From contig NZ_VIAQ01000012.1 in NCBI RefSeq assembly GCF_006546655.1, positions 248,001 to 312,000 on the forward strand: 64,000 nucleotides of DNA, in the 5' to 3' direction. The DNA is from Methanolobus vulcani. Its GTDB lineage: Archaea > Halobacteriota > Methanosarcinia > Methanosarcinales > Methanosarcinaceae. Of this stretch, positions 55,065 through 64,000 are shown piece after piece (the stretch's first letter is position 1; each line of letters begins with the position of its first letter). Below the pieces are notes generated by a model. It did no database searches and had not been told where the DNA came from. It was given only the letters and a program-made list of their open reading frames with translations. The position numbers and the translations under genes are program-made.

Positions 55065-56180
55065 ATGAACCCTATTATCCCGGAAGACATCATTGAACGA
55101 GCCAATCAGGGCATGACCACAAAAGAAGATGCGCTTTTTCTCTTAGAAGTGCCGCCGTTCAAGCTATTTGAACTTGCGGACAGGCTGCGCCAGGAAACTG
55201 TAGGAGACACAGTTACCTATGTAGTGAACCGCAACATAAACTTCACTAATCGTTGTATCGGAAATTGCGGGTTCTGTGCGTTCTGTGATAACACAGGATA
55301 TATTCTGGACATACAGGAAATACTTGAAAAAGTAAGGGATGCAGAGAAACAGGGAGCAACCGAGGTTTGCATCCAGGGAGGGCTTCTTCCAAATGTGGAC
55401 ATTAATTTCTATACAGACATAATCAGAGCTGTCAAGACAGAGTTCCCACACATCCACACACATGCATTCTCCCCCATGGAAGTATACCATGCTGCAAAAC
55501 AAACAGGTATCACCGTGGGTGAAGCTCTTACAATGCTCAAGGAAGCGGGACTTGACACCATGCCAGGTACTGCCGCAGAAATACTGTCCGACAGGGTAAG
55601 AGATATTATCTGCCCTGGTAAGCTCAGGACCGATGAATGGGTTGATGTAATCACACAGGCACACCAAACCGGCATCAACACTACTGCAACTATAATGTAC
55701 GGGCACGTAGAGACGATCGAGGAACGCATCGACCATATAATGCTTATCAGAGATATACAGAAAAAGACCGGAGGATTCCTGGAGTTCGTACCACTGACAT
55801 TCATGCCTTACAACAACAGGATAGGCGATGAGATGATCAGGCAGGGAAAATACGCAACCCCTGGAATTCAGGATCTGCAATTATATGCTCTTGCGCGCAT
55901 TATTCTTAATACTCACATCGATAATATCCAGGCAAGTTGGGTCAAGCTCGGAAAGAAGCTGGCACAAGTAGCTCTTTACTGCGGTGTTAATGACCTTGGC
56001 GGAACCCTTATGGAAGAGAAGATCTCAGCATCCGCAGGCTCTACAAATGGCCAGTTCATGTCAGCAGAGGAACTTGAATGGTTCATCACATCATCAGGAA
56101 GACAGCCGTTGCAGCGGAACACAACATACAAACCGATTCTCAGCAATAACCCAGAACAGATGAAACTCAAGATAGCCTGA
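55065..56180 (+). CDS. cofH: CofH, F0 synthase subunit 2 (first copy)
   Basis: 371 residues from the ATG at 55065 (GTGAG upstream); the frame extends into cofG. The motif is CIGNCGFCAFCD with an extra Cys after the cluster ligands. Further motifs are EVCIQGGLLPN, HAFSPMEVYHAA, TMPGTAAEILSDRVRDIICP and GVNDLGGTLMEEKIS. It couples tyrosine-derived 4-hydroxybenzyl radical chemistry to the diaminouracil. Confidence 0.94.
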   Translation: MNPIIPEDIIERANQGMTTKEDALFLLEVPPFKLFELADRLRQETVGDTVTYVVNRNINFTNRCIGNCGFCAFCDNTGYILDIQEILEKVRDAEKQGATEVCIQGGLLPNVDINFYTDIIRAVKTEFPHIHTHAFSPMEVYHAAKQTGITVGEALTMLKEAGLDTMPGTAAEILSDRVRDIICPGKLRTDEWVDVITQAHQTGINTTATIMYGHVETIEERIDHIMLIRDIQKKTGGFLEFVPLTFMPYNNRIGDEMIRQGKYATPGIQDLQLYALARIILNTHIDNIQASWVKLGKKLAQVALYCGVNDLGGTLMEEKISASAGSTNGQFMSAEELEWFITSSGRQPLQRNTTYKPILSNNPEQMKLKIA

Positions 56181-56187
56181 GGAAAGT

Positions 56188-57267
56188 ATGTACTCTCTTA
56201 TTGATGACGAAATTATAGAGAATGCAAGAAACGGTAAAATATCAAGGGAAGAAGCTCTTTCACTGATGGATATTGACCCTTTTGCACTCTTTTCTTTTGC
56301 TAATGAATTGCGTAAGGATGTTGTTGGCGACAGGGTAACCTATGTTGTGAACCGTAACATATACCTTACCAATATGTGTGCCGGAAGCTGTGCTTTTTGT
56401 GCATTTAAGACAAAAAAAGGATACATACTTTCAACGGAAGATGTACTCAAAGAAGTTGAGAAAGCACATTTAGCAGGAGCTACTGAAGTTTGTGTACAGG
56501 GAGGATATATCCCACAACTCAACATGGATTACTATGCTGAGCTTTTTGATGCCATAAGATCGAACTACCCTGCAATGAACATGCATGCACTTTCACCCAT
56601 GGAAGTGCATTATGCAGCAGGCATGGATAACATGACACTTGAAGAAGCATGCACAATTATCAAAGATTGTGGAGTCCTTACACTAACAGGCACATCTGCA
56701 GAGATACTTGTTGACCGCGTAAGGAAAATCATCTGCCCGGACAAGATCACAAGGCAACAGTGGATAGACACTGTTGAAGCATCTCATAACGTTGGCCTGA
56801 GGACAAATTCTACGATAATGTACGGACATGTAGAAACCGTTGAAGAAAGACTGGAACACATATTCACCATACGGGAAATACAGCAGCGTACAGGCGGTAT
56901 TACAGAACTTATACCTATGCCTTTCATGCCGTATAATAACAAAGTAGGTGAAGAGATGATGCAATCCGGAAAGTTCATGACCACTGGTATCGAGGATCTG
57001 CGCCTGCAGGCAATTGCAAGGATAATATTGAACGGGCATGTTGACAATATACAGGCTGCATGGGTTAAACTTGGAAAAAAACTGGCGCAGACAGCACTTT
57101 ACTGTGGTGCAAATGATCTTGGAGGTACACTAATGGAAGATAAGATCACCACGGCATCAGGAGGAACAAACGGAGAATTTACCCCTGCTGAAGAAATGGA
57201 GTGGATGATTCGCCAGACCGGACGTGTGCCTGTCCAAAGAAATGCATTGTATGAGGAAATACGATGA
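56188..57267 (+). CDS. cofH: CofH, F0 synthase subunit 2 (second copy)
   Basis: 359 residues, closely similar to the preceding protein: CAGSCAFCAFK, EVCVQGGYIPQ, HALSPMEVHYAA, TLTGTSAEILVDRVRKIICP and GANDLGGTLMEDKIT. Both copies keep the radical SAM ligands. GAGG lies five bases before the ATG. It may be a redundant or specialised CofH; a double cofH is also known in Methanosarcina. Confidence 0.92.
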   Translation: MYSLIDDEIIENARNGKISREEALSLMDIDPFALFSFANELRKDVVGDRVTYVVNRNIYLTNMCAGSCAFCAFKTKKGYILSTEDVLKEVEKAHLAGATEVCVQGGYIPQLNMDYYAELFDAIRSNYPAMNMHALSPMEVHYAAGMDNMTLEEACTIIKDCGVLTLTGTSAEILVDRVRKIICPDKITRQQWIDTVEASHNVGLRTNSTIMYGHVETVEERLEHIFTIREIQQRTGGITELIPMPFMPYNNKVGEEMMQSGKFMTTGIEDLRLQAIARIILNGHVDNIQAAWVKLGKKLAQTALYCGANDLGGTLMEDKITTASGGTNGEFTPAEEMEWMIRQTGRVPVQRNALYEEIR

Positions 57268-57899
57268 AAGCATTGATACCTTATAAAAAGAAGAACGCAA
57301 AATCAAGGCTTTCACCTGCGCTTACTTTAGAAGAGCGCGAGGAATTTGTAGAACTCATGCTAAGAGATGTCATTTCAAGTCTTAAGGAGGCTGGCATCGA
57401 GGAAATCGATATATTGACAACACCTGACAATGGCGTTCCTAAAGATTTAGATGTCAATATTGTTCTCAGCGAACATGATCTGAATGAAGCCATTAATGGG
57501 TATTTGGAACAGGAAAATGAGCCAATATTAATCATAATGGCAGACCTTCCGCTGGTCAGGGCAAAACACGTAGAAGACATTGTTTCAATAACAGAGGATG
57601 TTGTAATCGTTCCTGGAAAGGGCGGAGGAACAAACGTCATATTCATAAAAGACCCTTCTAGTTACCAGGTCAAATATTATGGTTCAAGTTTCCTTAACCA
57701 TTGTAATATCGCAAAAGAGAGAGGATGTTCAGTTTTCATTTATGATTCATTTATGCTGAGCACTGACATTGATGAACCGCATGACCTCGTAGAAATAATG
57801 CTTCATGGACATGGGAACTCACTTGAATATATTAATGAAAGGTTTGATATGAAAACGGGCAAGGCCAGAGCAAAGATAAATGCTACAGGCAATGCATAA
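57264..57899 (+). CDS. cofC: CofC, 2-phospho-L-lactate guanylyltransferase
   Basis: 211 residues. The nucleotidyltransferase motif is LIPYKKKNAKSRLSPAL at the start, followed by ILIIMADLPLV and VPGKGGGTNVIFIK. It activates 2-phospho-L-lactate with GTP for transfer to F0 by CofD (not in the window). ATGA overlap with the second cofH. Confidence 0.95.
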   Translation: MKALIPYKKKNAKSRLSPALTLEEREEFVELMLRDVISSLKEAGIEEIDILTTPDNGVPKDLDVNIVLSEHDLNEAINGYLEQENEPILIIMADLPLVRAKHVEDIVSITEDVVIVPGKGGGTNVIFIKDPSSYQVKYYGSSFLNHCNIAKERGCSVFIYDSFMLSTDIDEPHDLVEIMLHGHGNSLEYINERFDMKTGKARAKINATGNA

Positions 57900-58020
57900 A
57901 CACTTATATTCCTTTTACTATAAGGGATTCCCTGATTACTGATTCAAATACAAGAATTAGAAAGATATATTTCCTTTTAAACTATTAGTGACAAATTATA
58001 CAAATTTATAGGTGATAATG

Positions 58021-58194
58021 GTGACCATTAACGTAAATAAATTCAAATGCGGTTACTGTGGAGCATGTGTTAGTGTATGCCCGGCTGGTGCACTTGAATT
58101 GGTCGAAACCTGGATAGAAGTAAATGAATTGTGTACTTCTTGCGGCATCTGTGCTAAAATATGCCCTGTCGGAGCTATTGAGGTGAAAAAGTGA
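58021..58194 (+). CDS. Small 2[4Fe-4S] ferredoxin
   Basis: 57 residues. Cluster motifs are [15 protein letters not shown] and [15 protein letters not shown]. The start could be GTG at 58021 (five bases after GGTGA) or ATG at 58018, which is rather near to the site. It overlaps the geranylgeranyl reductase gene by four bases. A ferredoxin encoded next to the reductase is known to support lipid saturation in Methanosarcina, so this is likely its electron donor. Confidence 0.92.
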   Translation: MTINVNKFKCGYCGACVSVCPAGALELVETWIEVNELCTSCGICAKICPVGAIEVKK

Positions 58195-59408
58195 AAAACG
58201 AATATGATGTTGTGGTCATAGGTGCCGGCCCAGCAGGATCAATCACTGCAAAAACAGCAGCTGAGAAAGGGCTCAGTGTTCTATTAATAGAGAAGAGACA
58301 GGAGATAGGAGATCCTGTAAGGTGTGCTGAAGGAGTCAGCAAAGTATGGCTCAGAAAGCACATCGAGCCAGACCACCGCTGGATATGTGCAGATGTAAAA
58401 GGCTCACGCATCTTCGCCCCTGACGGGACAATGATTGAAATGTCGGAAGAAATCGCCGGTGCAGAAGTCGGATACGTTCTTGAACGTAAGATCTTTGACA
58501 GGGCTCTTGCATACGAAGCCGCAAAAACCGGTGCAGAAGTAATAGTAAAAACCAGAGCCACGGACCTTATTATTGAAAATAATTTTGTAAAGGGCGTTAA
58601 AGTATCCCATCTTGGCCAGTCTTACGATATCAAAGCAAAGATAGTAATTGGTGCTGATGGAGTAGAATCAAAGGTCGGCAGATGGGCAGGAATTAATACT
58701 GCCATTAAACCCGTAGATATTGAAACCTGCGCTCAGTACCTTATGAGCAATACAGGCATTGACCAGAACTATTGCTATTTCTACCTTGGTAATGAGATTG
58801 CTCCTGCAGGTTATGTCTGGATTTTCCCTAAAGGAAACGACATGGCCAATGTTGGAATCGGAATCCTTGGAAATAAATCAGGCAACGGAAAACATGCAAT
58901 TGACTACTTGAACGATTTTGTGAACGATAAATACCCGGATGCAAAAATACTGGAGGTAGATGTTGGCGGTGTTCCTGTAAGTGGCAGCATTGAGAAAACT
59001 GTTGCTAACGGATTAATGCTGGTAGGAGATGCAGCCAGGCAATCAGACCCAATCACTGGTGGCGGAATTATAAATGCAATGGAAGCTGGAAAAATTGCTG
59101 GCGAGGTTGCATATAATGCAATATCCAGAAATAATGTCTCAGCAGACTCTCTTAATGAGTACGAGGAAAAATGGAGAGAAACCATTGGTCGTGAGATTGA
59201 TAACAGTCTGATAGTCAAGGATACATTTACAAAATTCAGCGACAAAGAACTTAACTCACTTGGACACTCACTCAAAGGAGTAAATTTCTCAAGTATGAGC
59301 CTTCTTGATTTGCTTTATGCACTTTTCAAGGCAAATAAGAAACTCCTATGGGAGTTAAGAGTTCTTTTCAAAACTGTAGTCAAGTACGAACTTGACTTTG
59401 AAAAATAA
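58191..59408 (+). CDS. Geranylgeranyl reductase (digeranylgeranylglycerophospholipid reductase)
   Basis: 405 residues. FAD motif [31 protein letters not shown] (6-36), [12 protein letters not shown], the PxxYxWxFP-type GYVWIFPKG, and [25 protein letters not shown]. It saturates the isoprenoid chains of archaeal membrane lipids. The start is a GTG four bases after GGTGA, overlapping the ferredoxin stop. Confidence 0.94.
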   Translation: MKNEYDVVVIGAGPAGSITAKTAAEKGLSVLLIEKRQEIGDPVRCAEGVSKVWLRKHIEPDHRWICADVKGSRIFAPDGTMIEMSEEIAGAEVGYVLERKIFDRALAYEAAKTGAEVIVKTRATDLIIENNFVKGVKVSHLGQSYDIKAKIVIGADGVESKVGRWAGINTAIKPVDIETCAQYLMSNTGIDQNYCYFYLGNEIAPAGYVWIFPKGNDMANVGIGILGNKSGNGKHAIDYLNDFVNDKYPDAKILEVDVGGVPVSGSIEKTVANGLMLVGDAARQSDPITGGGIINAMEAGKIAGEVAYNAISRNNVSADSLNEYEEKWRETIGREIDNSLIVKDTFTKFSDKELNSLGHSLKGVNFSSMSLLDLLYALFKANKKLLWELRVLFKTVVKYELDFEK

Positions 59409-59432
59409 TAAAGTGATATATTATCACTTTAT
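59408..59432 (+). terminator. Hairpin terminator after the geranylgeranyl reductase gene
   Basis: ATAAAGTGATA, loop TAT, TATCACTTTAT: an 11-bp perfect stem at the stop codon. T-rich sequence follows on both strands, so it can also serve the convergent trkH. Confidence 0.7.
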
Positions 59433-59470
59433 CTAATTTCTTTTCATCTTAATTTAATACTTTTTTGTTA

Positions 59471-60904
59471 TTATCTTTTCCAGAATTCTGGAGTAAGCAT
59501 CACTATCACAGTGAAAACTTCAAGTCTGCCAACCCACATATTGCCGATTAGCAATATTTTACCAACAAAAGGAACAACATCGAAGTTAGCCATTGGTCCC
59601 ACAAGATTGAATCCCGGACCGATGTTACCCAATGTTGCAATTGATGCAGTGATGGAACTTACAATATCCATTCCCATCAACGAAAGAAGACCGGTAGACA
59701 CTGCAAATATCATAAAATAGATAACTACAAAAGAAACAATTGCCTGCATAACATCATCAGGAACTGTTTTTTTGTTGAATTTTATAGGCTGGACTGCACG
59801 GGGATGAATTGACTTAAAAAGAGCACGCTGACTGTATTTAAGAAGAAGAAGGAATCTCACTACTTTAATACCACCTGATGTTGAACCGGCACAACCACCT
59901 ATGAACATTACCGCAAGCAATACAATCTTTGCAGAATCAGTCCAAAAATTGAAATCCACCGTTGCAAACCCGGTAGTAGTCATAATAGAAACTACCTGGA
60001 AAACTGCATACCTGAACGATGTTAATACCGTCTCACCCATATCTTTCCAGAGACTGAATGTTAGTATTGAAGTTGCAATGAGCGTAACTCCAGCATAGAA
60101 CTTGAATTCATCATCTTTTACAAGGCTGTTCCGGTCAGTGTACAAAGTGCGGTAGTGTAGAGCAAAGTTAGCTCCGGAAATGAACATGAACAGTGTAATA
60201 ATACCTTCAATAAGAGGACTATTGAATGCAGCGACACTCAGACCGTAAGGGGAAAAACCACCACAAGCCATTGTCGTAAACGTATGAGTCAATGCATCAT
60301 AAAAGGACATCCCTGCGAGCAGCAGAGCAATAACTTCCAGCAAAGAAATAGAAAAATATACAAGCCAGAGAATCTTAGCTGTTTCCCTGATTCTTGGTTT
60401 GATCTTATCCTCTGTCGGACCAGGAGCTTCTGCCCTGAACAACTGCCTTCCCGCAACACCAAGTTTTGGAAGAATGGCAATGAAAAGCATGATAATACCC
60501 ATACCACCCAGCCATTGTGTAAGGCTGCGCCAGAAAAGTATACTTCTGGAATGAGCTTCAATATTAAGAAGAACTGTTGCTCCGGTTGTTGTAAAACCGG
60601 ACATGGATTCAAAAATAGCGTTGATTGGACTTATGCCATCAAGCATGAAGGGAATAGCACCGAATATAGCGGCTGAAAGCCACCCCAATGCAACAATGGC
60701 AAAACCTTCCCTGGTGTTCCATTCTTCCGATGATTTATATCGTGCCGAAAGCAGGATACCCGTAAGGCCAGTAATTACTACTGCTATCAGAAAAGGATAG
60801 ATGGAATCACCATAATAGATTGCTACCAGCAAAGGCAGGATCATTATAGCACCCAGGAACCTGAGAAGACCACCTAAAACATTCAATATGACTTCGTACT
60901 TCAA
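59471..60904 (-). CDS. trkH: TrkH potassium uptake membrane protein
   Basis: 477 residues with about ten to twelve helices and the four selectivity-filter-like loops (SGFTTTGATVL, ACGGFSPYGL, TTTGFATVDF, ATLGNIGPGF). It takes up K+ together with the TrkA protein encoded just upstream (19 bases apart). The start is a TTG five bases after GGTG. Confidence 0.94.
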   Translation of the reverse strand: MKYEVILNVLGGLLRFLGAIMILPLLVAIYYGDSIYPFLIAVVITGLTGILLSARYKSSEEWNTREGFAIVALGWLSAAIFGAIPFMLDGISPINAIFESMSGFTTTGATVLLNIEAHSRSILFWRSLTQWLGGMGIIMLFIAILPKLGVAGRQLFRAEAPGPTEDKIKPRIRETAKILWLVYFSISLLEVIALLLAGMSFYDALTHTFTTMACGGFSPYGLSVAAFNSPLIEGIITLFMFISGANFALHYRTLYTDRNSLVKDDEFKFYAGVTLIATSILTFSLWKDMGETVLTSFRYAVFQVVSIMTTTGFATVDFNFWTDSAKIVLLAVMFIGGCAGSTSGGIKVVRFLLLLKYSQRALFKSIHPRAVQPIKFNKKTVPDDVMQAIVSFVVIYFMIFAVSTGLLSLMGMDIVSSITASIATLGNIGPGFNLVGPMANFDVVPFVGKILLIGNMWVGRLEVFTVIVMLTPEFWKR

Positions 60905-60923
60905 GAATACACCCCGTCATGAA

Positions 60924-62258
60924 CTACTTGAACAGTTTTTCAACTTCAGCATTTGCAGACTGGAGACTGAATACAACTACACGATCCCCTTCCTGAATTA
61001 CGTATTCACCACGGGGAACAACTGTGTTTCCCTTATGAACAACCATACTGATAATGGCACCTGCCGGGAATTTTACATTTTTCAGAGGTTTGCCCACTAT
61101 CTTAGACTTTCTGGATGTTGTATACTCTACGATCTCGGCTTTTTCACCCTCAATTGTAGTAATAGATTCTATTCCCTGTCCAAAAGTCAGTTTCAGTACT
61201 TCCCTGACTGTTGCCTGCCTTGGACTTACAGCACTGTCCACACCTACCATCTCAAATAGCGGGACATAATCAGAACGGTCGGCCCTGGCAATCACCTTTT
61301 TCACACCGAGCTGTTTGGCAAGCAAGGAACACAAAAGATTTTTCTCATCGCTATTAGTCACAGAAATAACAACATCCATCTCTGAAATACTTTCTTCCTT
61401 CAAGAGATTGATATCTGTTCCGTCTCCATTAAGAACGAGTGCATCGGGAAGTTCTTCTGCAATGGCAAGTGACCTTTCTTTATTAGATTCAATGATCTTA
61501 AGATCGAATTCATTATTTGTCACCATCTTTGCAAGATAGAAACCAACTATGCCGCCACCAATTATCAGTATTTTACTTCTTTTGCCCACTTTTTCTCCGA
61601 AGAGATCACGAACCTCTTTCATGGCAGCAGGTTTACCGATGACCACTATATGATCGTTTTTTTCTATTACATCCTCACCATGTGGAATAATAACCTCTGA
61701 ATCCCTGAAAAGCGCACTGACTATGCAGCAATTTGCAAGATGAAGGTCTTGCATCTGTTTACCAACAATTTTATGATCATTTGGAACCACAAATTCCATC
61801 ATCTCAACTTTACCCTCGGCGAAAAGTTCTGCATCGATAGCGGAAGGAATAGCAAGGATCTCTGCAACTTCAGATGCAAGAGATAGTTCAGGACAGATCA
61901 TGAGGTCTATACCAATCATAGGCCTTTTAGCTACAGGCTTGTCGATATAATCAGGATTGCTCACTCTTGCAACTGTTTTTAATTTCATCTTGTCGTGTAC
62001 AGTAAGTTTAGAGGCCATACATGCAACAATGTTCACCTCATCAGAACCAGTGACAGCAACCAGAAGACCTGCATTTTCAAGAACTTCATGAAGAATAGAA
62101 ACATTGGCACCATTGCCATGTATAACATGGACATCAAGTTCATCTACACGGGCGCATGCTTCCTCATTCTGGTCAACTACCACGACATCGTTTGTCTGGT
62201 AAAGAGCCTTAGCGATGTGATAACCAACCTCACCAGCTCCAATAATTACGATCTTCAT
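60924..62258 (-). CDS. trkA: TrkA potassium uptake regulator (double RCK)
   Basis: 444 residues in two similar halves, each with a nucleotide-binding TrkA-N domain (IIGAGEVGYHIAKAL at 4; IIGGGIVGFYLAKMV at about 233) and a TrkA-C domain. It gates TrkH in response to NAD(H)/ATP. AAGGT precedes the ATG, and TTATTTATAA about 30 bases upstream can be its TATA box. Confidence 0.95.
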   Translation of the reverse strand: MKIVIIGAGEVGYHIAKALYQTNDVVVVDQNEEACARVDELDVHVIHGNGANVSILHEVLENAGLLVAVTGSDEVNIVACMASKLTVHDKMKLKTVARVSNPDYIDKPVAKRPMIGIDLMICPELSLASEVAEILAIPSAIDAELFAEGKVEMMEFVVPNDHKIVGKQMQDLHLANCCIVSALFRDSEVIIPHGEDVIEKNDHIVVIGKPAAMKEVRDLFGEKVGKRSKILIIGGGIVGFYLAKMVTNNEFDLKIIESNKERSLAIAEELPDALVLNGDGTDINLLKEESISEMDVVISVTNSDEKNLLCSLLAKQLGVKKVIARADRSDYVPLFEMVGVDSAVSPRQATVREVLKLTFGQGIESITTIEGEKAEIVEYTTSRKSKIVGKPLKNVKFPAGAIISMVVHKGNTVVPRGEYVIQEGDRVVVFSLQSANAEVEKLFK

Positions 62259-62429
62259 AATAATACCTTCAAAAGGTTATAAATAAGACATTTGTTGATA
62301 CGGGAAACAAAACCGCATAATATTCTTATTGCTTATTATATCTTACCCACACAAACTGGTGAAGCAATATAAATAGGTGTCCTAAAAAAGAGATAAAAAA
62401 TTGAAATATGAAAGAAAAATAAGAAGGGA

Positions 62430-63611
62430 CTATGCCCCTGCTTCAAAAGCATCTTTTACTTTCTCAAAGATACCTTTTCCACCTTTAGTAGCCTTCACAT
62501 CAGGTCCACCATCAAGATCCTGAAGCTTTTTGAAGAGTTCCTTCTGCTCATTTGAAAGCTTGGTAGGCGTCTTAACAATAATCTTCACAAGCTGGTCACC
62601 GTGAGAGTGTCCGTGAAGATGAGGCATACCTTTGCCCTTCAGGCGCAATATGGAATGAGTCTGTGTACCTGGCTTGATGTTCATTTTCACTTTACCGTGA
62701 AGTGTCGGGACCATTACATCCCCACCGAGCGCGGCTTTTGCAAAGGATATTGGCTGCTCATAGACAATATCATCTCCCATACGCTGGAACCTGTCATGAG
62801 GTTCCACATGGATGACAACATAGAGATCACCTGATGGTGCACCAGGACTGCCTTCCTCGCCTTCGCCCCTTACCTTCAGACGAAGTCCGTTATCAGCACC
62901 CTTTGGAATTTTCACAGAGATCTTGCGAACCTTCTTCATCTTGCCAGTACCTTTACAGGCAGGACAAGGATCATCAATGATCTCTCCACGTCCATGACAT
63001 GCATTACAGGTACTTGTTGACATGAATGTACCAAAAGGCGTCTTACGTGCCTGGGTCATCTGACCGGATCCGTGACATGTAGGACAGGTCTTCGGACTTG
63101 TGCCAGCCTTGGCACCGGTTCCATTACAGGATTCACAATTTTCTGCACGGGGAACATTAATAGTAGTGTCCACACCTTCAGCAGCCTGTTCAAGAGTAAT
63201 TCCAAGATCATAGCGCAGGTCAGAGCCCCTCATTGGACCCTGTCTTCTCTGGCCACCGCCAAAGCCACCGAAACCTCCAAAACCACCGAAGCCGCCCCCG
63301 CCAAATATGCCTCCAAGTATATCACCAAGATCTGCAAAGTCCCCGAAATCAGCATTTCTGAAAATATCTTCCTGACTGTAACGGCCATCTATACCTGCAT
63401 GACCAAACCTATCATACTGTTCCCTCTTCTCTGAATCGGAAAGTACAGCATAGGCTTCTGATATTTCCTTGAACTTCTCTTCAGCGCCTTCTTCCTTATT
63501 CTTGTCTGGATGATATTGCATGGCAAGCTTTCGGTAAGACTTCTTTATCTCGGATTCTGTGGCATCCTTGGATATACCTAATATTTCGTAATAATCGCGT
63601 TGGGTAGACAT
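62430..63611 (-). CDS. dnaJ: DnaJ (Hsp40) co-chaperone
   Basis: 393 residues. The J domain has HPDKN at about 34-38. A Gly/Phe-rich region (about 98-125), four zinc motifs ([32 protein letters not shown]) and the C-terminal substrate-binding domain follow. It stimulates DnaK ATP hydrolysis. GGA lies upstream of the ATG. It stands behind dnaK on the same strand. Confidence 0.97.
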   Translation of the reverse strand: MSTQRDYYEILGISKDATESEIKKSYRKLAMQYHPDKNKEEGAEEKFKEISEAYAVLSDSEKREQYDRFGHAGIDGRYSQEDIFRNADFGDFADLGDILGGIFGGGGFGGFGGFGGFGGGQRRQGPMRGSDLRYDLGITLEQAAEGVDTTINVPRAENCESCNGTGAKAGTSPKTCPTCHGSGQMTQARKTPFGTFMSTSTCNACHGRGEIIDDPCPACKGTGKMKKVRKISVKIPKGADNGLRLKVRGEGEEGSPGAPSGDLYVVIHVEPHDRFQRMGDDIVYEQPISFAKAALGGDVMVPTLHGKVKMNIKPGTQTHSILRLKGKGMPHLHGHSHGDQLVKIIVKTPTKLSNEQKELFKKLQDLDGGPDVKATKGGKGIFEKVKDAFEAGA

Positions 63612-63640
63612 GGATGATTCCTGTTATATCTGTGATGTTA

Positions 63641-63702
63641 TAAAGATTAATTTTATTTTAAAATTAAGGGTAGTAAGATACTTTCAGATTAAAGTATCTT
63701 AC
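63641..63702 (-). terminator. Double hairpin between dnaK and dnaJ
   Basis: A perfect 12-bp stem (GTAAGATACTTT, 6-base loop, 63673-63702) is followed on the minus strand by a second stem TTAATTTT/AAAATTAA (63647-63667) and then CTTTATAAC, which could be a TATA box for dnaJ. The first hairpin probably ends or weakens the dnaK transcript, and dnaJ seems to have its own promoter. Confidence 0.5.
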
Positions 63703-63723
63703 CCGACATTATCCATGTTTTGA

Positions 63724-64000
63724 TTACTTATCATCATCAACTACTTCGTAGTCTGCATCCACAATGGTATCATCATCAGCGTCAGAAGAACCTTCAGTGT
63801 CTTCTGCGGCAGATGCTGCAGCTGCAGCTTCTTCCTGTGCCTTCTGATACATTGCAGCGGATACATCATAGACAGCAGTCTGGAGTTCCTCGGTCTTGGC
63901 CTTGATGTCCTCAATGTCATCAGACTCAAGAGCGGTCTTAAGATCAGCTATTGCAGCTTCGATCTTTGACTTCTGCTCATCGGTTGCAATCTCATCAGCT
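63724..64000 (-). CDS. dnaK: DnaK (Hsp70), C-terminal part
   Basis: The last 91 codons of a gene that enters from the right edge. The helical lid region (DEQKSKIEAAIADLKTALE) and the acidic tail ending in ADYEVVDDDK are typical of DnaK. The Ala-rich segment before the tail is also usual. Partner of the DnaJ downstream. Confidence 0.93.
   Translation of the reverse strand, partial: ADEIATDEQKSKIEAAIADLKTALESDDIEDIKAKTEELQTAVYDVSAAMYQKAQEEAAAAASAAEDTEGSSDADDDTIVDADYEVVDDDK

Noticed and set aside
63244-63310. GGT/CC-rich repeats
   Set aside because: They encode the Gly/Phe region of DnaJ.
1-64000. CRISPR arrays, insertion sequences with transposase, prophage genes
   Set aside because: Looked for regularly spaced repeats, DDE or HUH transposases, integrases and phage structural genes; none seen.

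Overview
The window comes from a methylotrophic, cytochrome/methanophenazine-type methanogen of the Methanosarcinaceae (AT-rich, probably close to Methanolobus, Methanococcoides or Methanomethylovorans; the genus is inference). The evidence is a complete F420H2 dehydrogenase operon (fpoABCDHIJJKLMNO), coenzyme F420 biosynthesis genes, an F390 synthetase, methanogenesis marker protein 2, a tetrahydromethanopterin glutamate ligase, an archaeal lipid geranylgeranyl reductase and a PEF-CTERM surface protein. Many starts show the spacing GGTGA-N4/5-start, which I used to choose start codons, including several TTG, GTG and apparently ATT or CTG starts.

Layout. 1-1.6 kb: end of a membrane protein, a 0.6-kb gene-poor stretch with hairpins, two small unknown genes and tRNA-Thr(GGT). 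1.7-8.4 kb: cofactor genes, namely a DUF98 chorismate lyase-like protein, a radical SAM protein, methanogenesis marker 2, NifB, and the preQ0 operon queC-DUF366-queE-queD for archaeosine. 8.7-16.3 kb: PEF-CTERM/PKD protein, YyaL-type thioredoxin-domain protein, F390 synthetase, a KaiC-like ATPase and a REC-PAS-PAS-DUF835 response regulator. 16.7-26 kb: a methyltransferase, a scar made of two decayed transporter fragments, then housekeeping genes (DUF434, MptN, Pth2, a transglutaminase-like lipoprotein, TruD, and PyrG on the opposite strand).

26.3-38.8 kb is the most unusual part: a chemotaxis cluster cheY-cheB-cheA-cheC1-(FtsA/PilM-like ATPase with beta-grasp-like repeats)-cheR-cheC2-cheC3-cheD-(membrane protein)-cheC4-(unknown). 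It is followed by a separately promoted pair of paralogous Cys/His-rich proteins of unknown function. No receptor, stand-alone CheW or archaellum gene lies in the window. The four CheC paralogues differ in which of their two phosphatase sites is intact, and the actin-fold protein inside the operon is the best candidate for an undescribed component.

38.9-64 kb: a GntP-family permease, the fpo operon on the minus strand, zinc-ribbon and DUF22 proteins, an Lrp regulator, then ferredoxin + FAD oxidoreductase, cofG-cofH1-cofH2-cofC and ferredoxin + geranylgeranyl reductase on the plus strand. The F420 producer genes, the F420H2-oxidising complex and lipid-reducing flavoproteins thus sit side by side. 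The window ends with TrkA/TrkH potassium uptake and dnaJ plus the 3' end of dnaK.
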